Position numbers and translations under genes: made by a program. Positions 52,638-63,408 of a stretch of DNA of 64,000 bases are shown piece by piece. The DNA comes from Trichoplax sp. H2 (lineage: Eukaryota; Placozoa; Uniplacotomia; Trichoplacea): NCBI GenBank assembly GCA_003344405.1, contig NOWV01000037.1, forward strand, positions 1 to 64,000, written 5' to 3'. Each line of letters starts with the position of its first letter. Within the stretch, counting starts at the first letter, position 1. Below the pieces are notes generated by a model. That model saw only the letters and a program-made list of their open reading frames with translations, was not told the DNA's origin and ran no database searches.

Positions 52638-53159
52638 TGTCACAAAACGGCTTTATGATAAGATTATGCAAAAATAAATCTCTAAATTTCTTAAGTCTCC
52701 GGCATTTAGTATCCCTTGACAACTTGAAAGAACTTAGACGACGTTGCTCCTAGGTTATAAAGCTAGATAAAACTAGAAGACTGACTTAATTCCATTATCT
52801 ATCGAGCTTATATACCCTTTGGCAGCAACTAACATTAGTCGATCATCTTACAATCATGATTATGGGTATAGACATCTACAGATAAATTTTACATAATCGG
52901 AATACAATATATCCATTCACAAAATTATCTCAATTCACCTAGAGTCCGCCATTAGTCAGAATTATATTCAAAAGATCTTGTGCTACAATTTATTGCTATA
53001 GTGTATAAAAATTATTGAACAGCACGACATAAAATTTACTCTAATGTATTATGTCTACTGTGATTTCTGCTGTAAGTAATTGATTGTAACCATCATATAT
53101 AAGTTATTAAATTTGTTAAATTTAGTCATTTAATTCTTTACAGTAATCTTACCGTGAAA
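52638..53159 (-). mobile_element. Solo LTR, family B, copy 2
   Basis: Starts TGTCACAAAACGG and ends ACCGTGAAA on plus. Flanks ATAAT/ATAAT form a perfect 5-bp target duplication. Confidence 0.75.
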
Positions 53160-53869
53160 ATAATATAGGGTAACCAAGAGATCTTTCCATTTACTTTATT
53201 GATAACTACAATGTCAAAGATGGATAATTGATTAATTGAGATCGATCTTGAGCAATACAATAATTAATTAATCACTGGCGCATTTTTGAACGTCGTATAT
53301 CGACCAAAGAATTATTTCGATTAATAATTATAATAAAAGTAAAGGCTAATTTAAAGTAACTTTCGAATGATGGTGTTAAGTATTGCTTGTATGAACAGTC
53401 ACATTGTGAGTTTGCGATTATGTCCTTGAATGAGCCAGTTTAAAAGTTTACGCTAATCTGTTAATATAGTACACATATTAATTCGAGACTATAAAGCTCG
53501 ATTTAAAACTTTGCTAAGGTATACCGGATAATAGTACTTTAACTCTTATATGGGAGACTGCTAACGTAATCTTATATTTAATTATTAGTTACGGTCTTAA
53601 CTGGAGAATGCCAGTTTCGTACTAGAACCAGTACAAGTACGCCATTCCATCCTATTAGCTAGATACTGTACTACTATAATCATCAGAGATCATCACTTTG
53701 AACTTCAACGTATACGCGTATAGAACAAGCATTTAATCAGTGGGAAAGATGCATAAGTTTACTAATATCAGATATCGATATATTGCCTTTGAAGACTGAT
53801 AATAATGTAAGCACATAATAAGACAGCAAACGGTAAAGCTTTAATATTTCAACCTACACCATAATAGCC
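53160..53869. other. No gene supported
   Basis: AT-rich spacer between two LTR-B copies. No exon or second repeat family was identified. Confidence 0.4.
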
Positions 53870-54783
53870 TGTCACAAACCAACTTCGTGACAAGGATAAC
53901 GTAAAACAAATCTCTAAATCTCTATAGTCTCCGGGATTCAGTATCCCTACTCACAAGAATTTAGACGCCTTTGATTCTACGTTAAAACAACTATACAATT
54001 GAGAACTGCTTTATTCAACTATCTGACGGGTTTATATACCCTTCTACAGCAGCTAACATTCACAAGTCATCTTATAAAAATACTTGGGTGAGAACATCTA
54101 CTAACTAGTTTTTCACAGTCGGACTACAATATGTCCATTCACAGAATCATTTCAGCACACATTACAGCACAGCAATAAATTTACAGTAACACATTTATAA
54201 TTAGATGTCACAACCGAGATTGTAACACAAGAATTAAACGGGATTCTTTCCTCTAAAGTAGACTTAACTATCTAAGCAACTAACTCTAAGCACTCTTTAA
54301 TCAACCAAACTTAGATTCGAGTCTTAGACGATAGATTACTCACGTTAAGGATCAAAACTTTATTCTAGAAGCTATTTTATTAAAATGTCCGATTGAACGC
54401 ACAACTTACAATTACGACTAGCAACTGATAACCATCTGTCATCGACTAACGTAACTAACTCTCAATTAAGAACTTTGAGACTTTATATATCCTCACCAAC
54501 TTCGTTGGTGCAAAAACAGTAATTAATTAATAACCCAGTCTACATACTTATTATAGCTAGAATCACAACACACTTTCTATGACATTTAATATTAGTTAAT
54601 TAGTAGCTAGGTGTCAACATATGATTCATCACACAACAAAATTATAATATTGATGATGCATTAATTAATGAATGTCACATTAGAGTAATTCCTATTGTAA
54701 GTAACTAGTTGTAATATAATATCACTATATTATATTAACCAAATTTAGATATCTATTTCTTCACGGTAGTTCGCACCGTGACA
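53870..54783 (-). mobile_element. Solo LTR, family B, copy 3, interrupted by LTR-C
   Basis: Plus-strand ends TGTCACAAACC and GCACCGTGACA, flanked by TAGCC on both sides (perfect 5-bp duplication). About 440 bp of its own sequence is split by the LTR-C insertion at 54206-54679. Confidence 0.85.
54206..54679 (-). mobile_element. Solo LTR, family C, copy 1, nested in LTR-B
   Basis: Ends TGTCACAACCG and AATGTCACA on plus, flanked by TTAGA on both sides (perfect duplication). The promoter-like TATATAAAG and AATAAAG read on minus. The homologue is 60501-60955. Confidence 0.85.
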
Positions 54784-54800
54784 TAGCCACATTAACCATA

Positions 54801-55289
54801 TGTAGTGCAGCCCCAAATATAGCCTAGATTACTATTATAAGACGGTACGAGAGTAACTTAACTTGTAAGCTAGAGTGTAAGATTGTGTAAGAGTCTATTT
54901 GTAGAAGATGTTTCAGTACGTATTGTATCGAATCTATTAAGATGTTTATATAAAGATCTGAGATATAAATAGATTTGCGCTAAGTATGTTAGTACTGTAA
55001 GTATTGTATTGTAATGCTTTAAATAGACGCGCGAATTATGAATAGATTGCGCGATGGTAAATTTAGATCTGATCTTGCGACTTAATGGGAAAGATAAAAT
55101 TAGTTACAGTAAAGGCATTCTGTAACTAATCGTATATAAATCGTGAATTTTGCTATAATAAGTAGATTGTCAGATTGTCAGATAGTCCGTTAGTCCTTGC
55201 TAGTTAGACGAACCTAACTTCTGTAATAAAGTGAAATTTGTAAGAAACTGTAGTTCTTGATTTATTGTTTTGAAGATCACATTATCACA
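54801..55289 (+). mobile_element. Solo LTR, family E
   Basis: TGTAGTGCAGCC to CATTATCACA, TATATAAA at 55133-55140, AATAAA at 55225-55230. Flanks CCATA/CCATT are a 5-bp duplication with one mismatch. It lies 17 bp from LTR-B copy 3. It is a single copy in this window, so the call rests on LTR hallmarks. Confidence 0.65.
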
Positions 55290-56396
55290 CCATTCTATAT
55301 ACTCTATTAAGCTACTGTAGTCCTACTTAAACAAATAAATTAAATCTAACATACCCATGATTACTCCGGCTGTATAAAATTTGAGCTGTAACATAGTTGA
55401 TCTATATCTATTGTCGAAAAATTTTTATATTTAGCTACTCCTTTTATAAAGTATATCGGAAATGAAGTGGAAATTGCATAAACGTTAATATCTTATAAAT
55501 CATCTGAACTATAGTAAAATACAGACTTAACAATTGATAGCTTCAAAGCAAAAGAAATATTCTCACTTATAGCACATCATAGCAGTAAATTTTCACCTCG
55601 CAGTCATGTTAAAATATTAATTTGCTACTTAGCGATTATTATATCTCATGTAAACAACCATTTCATAGTTTCTTTCATTTTAACATTGTCTGCCTACAGC
55701 TTTATTTGGGTTCAAATTGTTGTAAAGCCATAGGGTAAAACCAATTATACATAAGACAAAGGAAATCTATCAGGGATGAGTAAATAAACAATGAAATATG
55801 AACTAAACTATAAAATTATTGAAAGCCAAATAGCATGCAGTTTGAAATTCGAAAGGTAGAAATTTAAAAATTGCACTAATTAGAATAACTATAATATAAT
55901 TTAAAGCTTACACTATTTGTATTAACGTATAGCTCAATTTGTTTACGAATTATATTTTAAAACACTAAATGAGATGCTATTAAACTAAGCTGTATGGAAT
56001 TGGAGCTACACAATAAGGTTCCAGTACAATATGTGAATGAAAATTTGGGAAATATTGATGAAGGTTATGGTTGGTCTTTATCATTTAAGTTTTTTATTGC
56101 AATTATGCACATATGCAGTAGACTCGTATTGATAATTATAATAATTATAAAAATTTAGCTTAAAGGATTGTAAATATGCAGTACGACTAAATGATACTAT
56201 TATTTATTACGATGAGCGCATAAGGAAGCTTAAAGTCTTTAATTAATTGTCTGGACATTGCAACTATTTTTAAATTGGATCAATTTATTATTTATCATTC
56301 CTTTTAGCCATAGCATGAAACTGCTGAGTAAGAATTTGGTAGTTTCATACTTACCTGCATACTGTGTTCACTAATATTATTGATTAAATAAGAATT
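55290..56396. other. No gene supported
   Basis: A 54-codon ORF at 55994-56158 (MELELHNKVPVQY..) ends in an isoleucine run. A short well-spliced-looking segment at about 55698 reads LYLGSNCCKAI. Neither fits the family rules, and neither is called. Confidence 0.35.
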
Positions 56397-56961
56397 TTTC
56401 ACGGTTAGAACCACCGTGAAGACTAAATGACTAAATTTATTGGTTAACATTTATATATGGAAACAACTAATAATAACTTGCGGTAAGAACTACGTTAGTT
56501 ATTACTTTGTTACTGTAAATTATGCTGCACTGTAGTACAAGTTCTTACACGGCGAATAATATTAATTGATTATAGTTTTATGTCTTTTAACGCTTTTGAT
56601 TAACATCCTCAAGATATTCAATTGTCAATGATACTATAAATAATTCTGTGCATGGATATACTGTAATCTAATTATCTAGAATCCTTTAGTACATGTCTAA
56701 GATTATGAATAATTTCTATATTAATTTAGCTATTCAATACGAACTAAATTTTATGAACTGGTATGACTCATGCATGATAGCAGCTGCCGAAGAGTATTTA
56801 AGCTCGGCAGGTAGCTGCAAAAAAAGAATTCTATTGCTGTTTAACGTTGAATCAAGGTATCTAAATTCTTGTGAGATAGTTTAGGGATACTGAATTCTGA
56901 AGACTGCAGTAATTTAGAGGTTCGTTTTACGTTATCTTTGTCACGAAGCTATTTTGTGACA
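56397..56961 (+). mobile_element. Solo LTR, family B, copy 4
   Basis: TTTCACGGTTAG to ATTTTGTGACA, in the opposite orientation to copies 1-3. Flanks GAATT/GAAGT are a 5-bp duplication with one mismatch. The 63-codon ORF at 56693 lies inside it and is not a host gene. Confidence 0.7.
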
Positions 56962-57535
56962 GAAGTCAATAGGTAGTTTATGCCGAATGAATGAAATAGC
57001 TAATTTCCTTCTTTATGATGAATCTCAATCGCATTTGCACTTATAAATTATTACCGATGTTATTTATTTACAATGTATAATAATCTTTTATTAGATAGTT
57101 TTTCTCAGTCTTAATTTAAGGAATAATTATAAAACTTAAAACATTATAAGAGAAAGGTATTGAAGAACTTAAGTAACTAAACAGTCTTCTGTTTAGATCA
57201 CTTTATTTGTTAGCGAATATTAAATTAATAAAATTTACTAGCTATATCCATTTGGTTTGAATATTTGAAGCATTTATTGTATTTAAAAAAGAAGATTGAT
57301 GTTTTTCGTATATATAAATACACAGTAATTTGAAATGAAGTAACTCAACCCAATTGAAAGCACTGAGATTAAATAAGCGAAGCAGGATAACTTAGCGATT
57401 TTAATACGAATTTGTTTATCATTTCTCAGTTAATATTCAATAAACTTGCCTTAGCTTTTTCGAAAATTCGCATTTCAATAAAGTAATAAATCACTGTTAT
57501 AAATTGTTCTGCAAGGCACAGTAAACCATGTACAG

Positions 57536-57831
57536 CGGATCCCTATTGTCTCCTTGGACCTTCAGATTTTAAGAAAGTGCCTTCAAAAGAATATTATTTA
57601 GTAATAGCGTTGCACCTTAATATACAAACAATATAACTTATATTGGACTGCTTATTAAAATTGCAAGCTCTGTTTAGGCAAGTTTGCAATAGTGCTTTTA
57701 CAATCTGTCACTTTCATTATATACAGATTCTCTGCTCGAATATTTTAAAGCATAAGCAACATAGTGCCAAATTACTATTAATGGTAATAAAAAATCTCGA
57801 TAAATACTGTAATTTACTTATTTGGTTATGA
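57536..57831 (+). pseudogene. Possible family remnant: exon 4-like and last exon
   Basis: 57727-57831 is a phase-0 terminal exon after a pyrimidine-rich acceptor (tttcattatatacag). It encodes 34 residues (ILCSN.. ending LLIWL) then TGA, exactly the length of the last exon of gene 3. Upstream at 57536, after tgtacag, RIPIVSLDL.. sits where exon 4 should be, with serine (TCC) in place of the invariant cysteine (TGC) and no donor at 57 nt. No exons 1-3 were found upstream, where an LTR-B occupies 56397-56961. This is probably decayed, and the similarity is weak. Confidence 0.25.
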
Positions 57832-58006
57832 ATCATCGTCCACAGTGTAACTAGCAGGAGATAGTATCTTCAGAGACACAATAGCTGCACGTAATACATT
57901 TTCTTTGATTATGCAAAAGCTAAGGCTTGAAGCAGCAATTATTAGCTCAAAATTTCACACCCTTTAATTTACGACACTTGATTATTAACTTTCTAGTTGT
58001 TACAGT

Positions 58007-58621
58007 GTTATATACTGTATTACAGTAGAAATATCAATGTTAGGATAATTCTATTAGACTATCCTTATTTAGTTAACTTCTAATTTGGATATACTGTATT
58101 TTAATATAGCACTGACTTTTTATGACAGTGACACTTATACACATGCTGAAATTAATAGTTCTAATAGGGAATGCAAATCATCTGCTTACAGTTCGAATCA
58201 TTGTGATTGTAATTTACTTATAGTAGACTGTAAATTATCCTGGAAATGTTCCGTGATAGGACATATCGTAATCTGACTATTCTGTATTAGTCATTACATG
58301 TCTATGTTCGTAAATACTGTTGTCTGCATTAAGGGAGCAGTAGCTAAAATTAATATCTAATTCAGTAAATGATTCTAATGTTAATTGTATTAACTATGAC
58401 TCATGAACTATTGAGGAATAGTATATAAATGCAGTATATCGTGAAATAAAGAAGAATTGTCCAACTTAGTGTTTAACGTAAAATACGAGGCGTTTAAGTC
58501 TTTGTGTAGTCTGCTAGTAGAGCAAAAGTGCTCGTGATAGTGCAGATATCGTTCCTTGATACGTAGTTCAAGGAATTGACTTATTGATCGTAGATTACGT
58601 TATCTTGTTGCAAAGCTGTTT
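58007..58621 (+). mobile_element. LTR-like dispersed repeat F, copy 2
   Basis: Partner of 46976-47594, in the same orientation. It has TATATAAATGCAG and AATAAAG. Boundaries are approximate. Confidence 0.6.
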
Positions 58622-59360
58622 TGTGATACTAGTATATATCGTAGCCGGTCAAATATTTGAATTGATTATAATTTAATGCAGAGTCAAATGGACGAAATCG
58701 AATTAAAATCCAAATTGAGATATTTAGCTTAACATACAATGCACAAACTAACGATAGTAAAGAGTATAAAATGTTAAACAATACACTTTCCTTCATTGTT
58801 TACAATGGTTCTCAAACTTTGTTGATAATTGAAATATGCTATCAATACTAATATTTTGCAGCGAAAGATTAGACTATCAGGTATATGTAAGGTGTCGTAA
58901 ACATTTCGATTATATTATTGATATTCTGTTTATGCTACTGAAATGCTTAATACAATCCAGTTGAACATATTATTGAACTTTAACTATGGGAAAGTGGAAA
59001 CAATAAGAGAATGCAATCTGTATATTAATTTAAATATTTAGTATAAATATTATAGATGAAATAATCGAAATAATGAGATAAAATTAGAGAAATTCTTACT
59101 AAAAAGTGCTCTCTTTTCAAGATCACTTAAGGCAATAAGACTTATGAATAACTATTGATTAATTTCCTCTTAACTACAAGCCTACAATATATCAATAATC
59201 TAAAGATCCTAAAGCAAAACAAAATTTATTCAATAGTACTCTTACATTATCATAGGAATAATTGTGATTTATCATATTAATTTCAGAATACTGATAATTA
59301 TAATACGCACAGAATGGTGCTATGTACTACAATAGCAATTTTAAACTATTGTCATTGCCT

Positions 59361-59396
59361 AATTATTAATTATTAATTATTAATTATTAATTATTA
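59361..59396. repeat. Microsatellite, AATTATT repeated five times
   Basis: A perfect heptanucleotide array visible in the sequence. Confidence 0.95.
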
Positions 59397-59837
59397 TCCA
59401 CAATTTATACTGTATACGCCCATAATATAGTCGTAACAACCATAAGCTTGAAGGTTGTTTGCTAATAATTGATAAGTAATAACTTTTGTCGAATTGGAAA
59501 CGCCTGCAAACATTTAGCTTAAGCTGTCTCTCTTCTCAGAAATGAATCGATCCCGCGATGGTCTTGCAATTACTTTGAAAATATCCATTTACTTTCTATT
59601 ATAGCATAAATTTCTTAACCAATTAAAAGTATGATTACAATGAAAGAAAAATTATTGTATTACTTGTCAATAGATTTGATGGCTGGCAAATAAACACTAA
59701 TAGTATAAGGTATAATAGCAGTGTATACTTCATTTCATAATTTTTCTTATCATTACTTTAGCTTATCCTCATTGACATCTATATTGTACCATAAAACTAT
59801 ATAAGTCGGCTCAAACTTGTTTACATCATTTTGATTT

Positions 59838-59901
59838 CAAGATTTGGCAAGATATTCAAACATCTCAGTCAAGATTTGGCAAGATATTCAAACATCTCAG
59901 T
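59838..59901. repeat. Perfect 32-bp tandem duplication
   Basis: The unit beginning CAAGATTTGGCAAG and ending CATCTCAGT is repeated twice without change, so the duplication is recent. Confidence 0.95.
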
Positions 59902-60321
59902 AGCAAGCTTCCAACACTTTGATTTAATAATATTTGCAATGAATTTATTAAACACAATCATAGGTACGGCTAATACTTAATTCTGCTCAAAAGTACGTCA
60001 GGGTACCGTTTCTTTTCTGTAAATTTCACAAGTTTATCATTAAGCTAATTTATGCAAATATTAAATTGAGTGTTAAAGTTAAGCAAGAGAACTAGCCTCT
60101 TATAATATTTCATACCATTAGATTCCTTGCCAGGCGGAAACTAAATTATTTTAAACTCATTTTGAGCTACCACTTTAAGAGATTTTCATATCGTCAGCAA
60201 AATTTTTTTTGGATAGAAATAACATTGAAAGATCAAAGCTAACGTTACAGGTGCAGAAATTTGCAATCGAATTTGAATACAGTTTCTTGTTAATTTTTAT
60301 TGTTGCATGCCGGTATAGTAG

Positions 60322-61198
60322 TGTGAGGTAGATAGATCAAGAATCTTCAAAACTTTAGAAAAATTAAGATTTATTGAACAAAACCTCCTTTACGAAGATA
60401 CAACGTAATCGATTAGCTGAGGAGCTCTAACGAGAAAGAACTATCTTACTATACTAAACTACTCGCTTATATACTTTTCCGCCTTTACAGTCTTAGCACC
60501 TGTGACATTCATTAATTAATGCATCATCAATATTATAATTTTGTTGTGTGATGAATCATATGTTGACACCTAGCTACTAATTAACTAATATTAAATGTCA
60601 TAGAAAGTGTGTTGTGATTCTGGCTATAATAAGTATGTAGACTGGGTTATTAATTAATTACTGTTTTTGCACCAACGAAGTTGGTGAGGATATATAAAGT
60701 CTCAAAGTTCTTAATTGAGAGTTAGTTACGTTAGTCGATGACAGATGGTTATCAGTTGCTAGTCGTAATTGTAAGTTGTGCGTTCAATCGGACATTTTAA
60801 TAAAATAGCTTCTAGAATAAAGTTTTGATCCTTAGCGTGAGTAATCTATCGTCTAAGACTCGAATCTAAGTTTGGTTGATTAAAGAGTGCTTAGAGTTAG
60901 TTGCTTAGATAGTTAAGTCTACTTTAGAGGAAAGAATCCCGTTTAATTTGCGATAGCACCATACTTACTACACATTTCAGTATTATCATCTCAAATACAG
61001 GATAGTTTACACCTTTCATGTGAAGCTCTAGTGTGAGCACTGTAGCGCTTCTCTTCAAAAGGATTACAGTTACTAAGCTAGCTATATTTAATACTTAAGC
61101 CTCTAACGAGAATATCTATCATATGTTGAACACAACACCTACGGTAGACATTACTAAATATATCATCAACTTAGAATACAATATTACACTGTCTTACA
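60322..61198 (-). mobile_element. Solo LTR, family D, copy 2, interrupted by LTR-C
   Basis: Inverted homologue of 24907-25323. Flanks AGTAG/AGTAG form a perfect 5-bp duplication. It is interrupted at 60501-60955 by LTR-C copy 2. Confidence 0.85.
60501..60955 (+). mobile_element. Solo LTR, family C, copy 2, nested in LTR-D
   Basis: TGTGACATTC to TTGCGATA, flanked by GCACC on both sides (perfect duplication; the empty site is seen in LTR-D copy 1). TATATAAA at 60691-60698, AATAAA at 60817-60822. It is about 19 bp shorter at the 3' end than copy 1. Confidence 0.85.
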
Positions 61199-61565
61199 AG
61201 TAGTAATAAGGTGAAACTGCTACATAAACGATTTTCCTATAAATCCTGGTTAAGTGCAGCTGGTGAGGTTAGTCAATATCGTAGCCTATTATTGTGACCT
61301 AGATAAGATAGTTGCTTATTTAATAATAGACCTATATTTCATCTTGAAAAGTTAAAACTCCAGCAGCAAAGATTTGCAAAACAAAAATATCTGTTGCAGC
61401 AGTAATATGATTCGATAAGGTTAACAAAGTGACATCCCTCATTAATTAAACCTTCAATTCAATTGTGCACTTTCAGTAAATTTTACACTTCATTGAACGG
61501 ATACCTTAACACTTCGGTAGCACTCTTAATTTCTCATAAATCGAGCCACTTTTACCATCTAATTC
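61199..61565. other. Upstream region of gene 5
   Basis: AT-rich, with no recognisable repeat. It must contain the promoter and 5' UTR, but I cannot point to elements. Confidence 0.35.
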
Positions 61566-63408
61566 ATGATTGCATTACTGCTTATATGTAGGCTGCATTA
61601 CATCAATACCGTATAATCTTCAATCATTAAGTAACTTGAAATTGGCTATGGAACCAATTTTTACAATAAGTGTTTCAATCCTTAGCGTTCTAATTTGTTT
61701 TATTATTGACATGAAATATTTACTCCAACGAAACATCAGTGGACAGTACGTTAGTAGCAAGAAAGAAACATTAATTTGTTGCGTTAGCAACGATATTTAT
61801 ATTGCTTTTAGATTATACTCTTATTACATGCTATTTCATTGCCATAAAATATTTTAATGTCGATTAGAAAATTCATTAAATTAATTTTAAGTTTGGTTTT
61901 AAGCCGATAATAAAGTATTATTGTTACAATCTCATGGAAAATTACTTGGTATGCACTTTGTCTCAGTCATATTTAAATTCTTTAGGTGTCATCTTGCTCA
62001 TCTCTCTGAAAATTTATAGCTGTCAAACTATGCCGACACCAGATGATAGACTTGATGCTATTGATAACATAAAAGAGAAGATAAGTTTAACAGTTCAAGA
62101 ATCAGTAGAAATTTTAGGAGGAATGATTAGTGATTTTTGTGAAAATTCGCTTCGTGATGTTGAATACCGTTCTCCAATTATACTTATGAAGGTTAGCGAA
62201 TATAAGCTGCTACACAATACTATATAAATTTAATTTCATTATATAGGTATTTATTCATAATTTCTTAGTGAAAGAGCATTCTTCAATATGATAGAAGAAT
62301 CAAAGAGTAGCTATAGCTTTGATTTGAAACTACTACTACATCTAGTATCATAATAACAATGCAGTATTAATTTTAATTTCTGAAATATTATATGTCAATC
62401 AATCATAACATAATAATGATAATTAAGGAATATCCACAACATCTTTCTAATTGATAAGCATTTAATACGAATTATCGTATTTGTAACAGGGTACGAAAAG
62501 AAATCATGGCCCTTTACTTCCTCAATCTGAGAAAGTTTTATCTAACCTGACATACAATATTGGAAAAATTATTATGACTGGGGGTTTACTTGATCAACTA
62601 ACAACCTGCTCTATGTCAGCATCGAAAAACAAAGCCTGTTCTTTTGTCAAATTGCATCATAATTTTCATAAAATATTGGCTAATCTACTTCCAGTGGTAA
62701 ACTTTTAAATTGATAACTAATCGGAAAGCAAATAGCTAGTAGAAAATAGATAACGCATGTATAAAAAAATCCCGTGCATATGTCAGCACGGAATTTTCAT
62801 CCATTTCTGGCAGATCTTGTTCTAAACAATTACTATTATGATACAAATTAATTAACTTTCCTGACATTGCAGTTATATCCAACGCAGTGCAAAGAGAGAC
62901 AAATGAAGCATTTCAAAGAAGATTGGAAGGTATGTCATATAGTTAATATTTTGATTAAGTACACTTTTTACGAAACAGATCCCAAAATGTAGGAAACGGT
63001 ATTAATGATTAGGTCTACCATGCATTGCTACATGAATTAATAAAATATATGTTAACGCAAGTTTTAATACGAGTATACTATACACACCGTATCTTTCCAT
63101 AATCATTGCTCAGAAAGTTGTTAGTCCATTAACTATAAGAATTTTTTGAGGCAATTTTAAGTGAAATATTACGGTAAAGCATAGTAATTGCGTTATATTT
63201 TCTTTTAGCTCTGTTAATACCATATCATATATTACCATAACTAATATATTTGCATTAACAGCCTTCCTTTACACATTGGATTTGCCAACTGTCTCACTTA
63301 CTGCAAAATAATAAAAAAGGAGAAATGAAATTTAACGTCTTAATATGTAACATGATCAATGATACAATGTCAGTTGCACTAAAAATTCGTGAATTTCTCG
63401 GCATTTGA
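61566..63408 (+). CDS. Secreted helical protein family, gene 5 (complete, 5 exons)
   Basis: Proposed exons: 61566-61587, 61986-62191, 62490-62696, 62873-62929, 63262-63408; 639 nt spliced, 212 residues. Exon 1 (MIALLLI plus one base, gtaggc) joins VILLISLKIYSCQT of exon 2 into a strong signal peptide. Exon 2 then carries a helix (IKEKISLTVQESVEILGGMI) and ends IILMK before gttagc. Exon 3 starts GTKRNHGP, has sequon NLT in NLTYNIG, then GLLDQLTTC, and ends LLPV before gtaaac. Exon 4 (57 nt) is LYPTQC.. to EDWK before gtatgt, with a good pyrimidine tract. Exon 5 begins PSFTHWIC and ends KIREFLGI, TGA. The decayed copy at 31.0-33.0 kb is its closest relative. The ORF at 61934 overlaps exon 2, but its upstream part is intronic. 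Confidence 0.8.

Larger units (their letters stand above)
58622..60321. other. Gene-free stretch with small repeats
   Basis: Contains the heptamer microsatellite at 59361-59396 and the 32-bp tandem duplication at 59838-59901. No exon was recognised. Confidence 0.4.

Noticed and set aside
56693-56884. 63-codon plus ORF
   Set aside because: Lies inside LTR-B copy 4.
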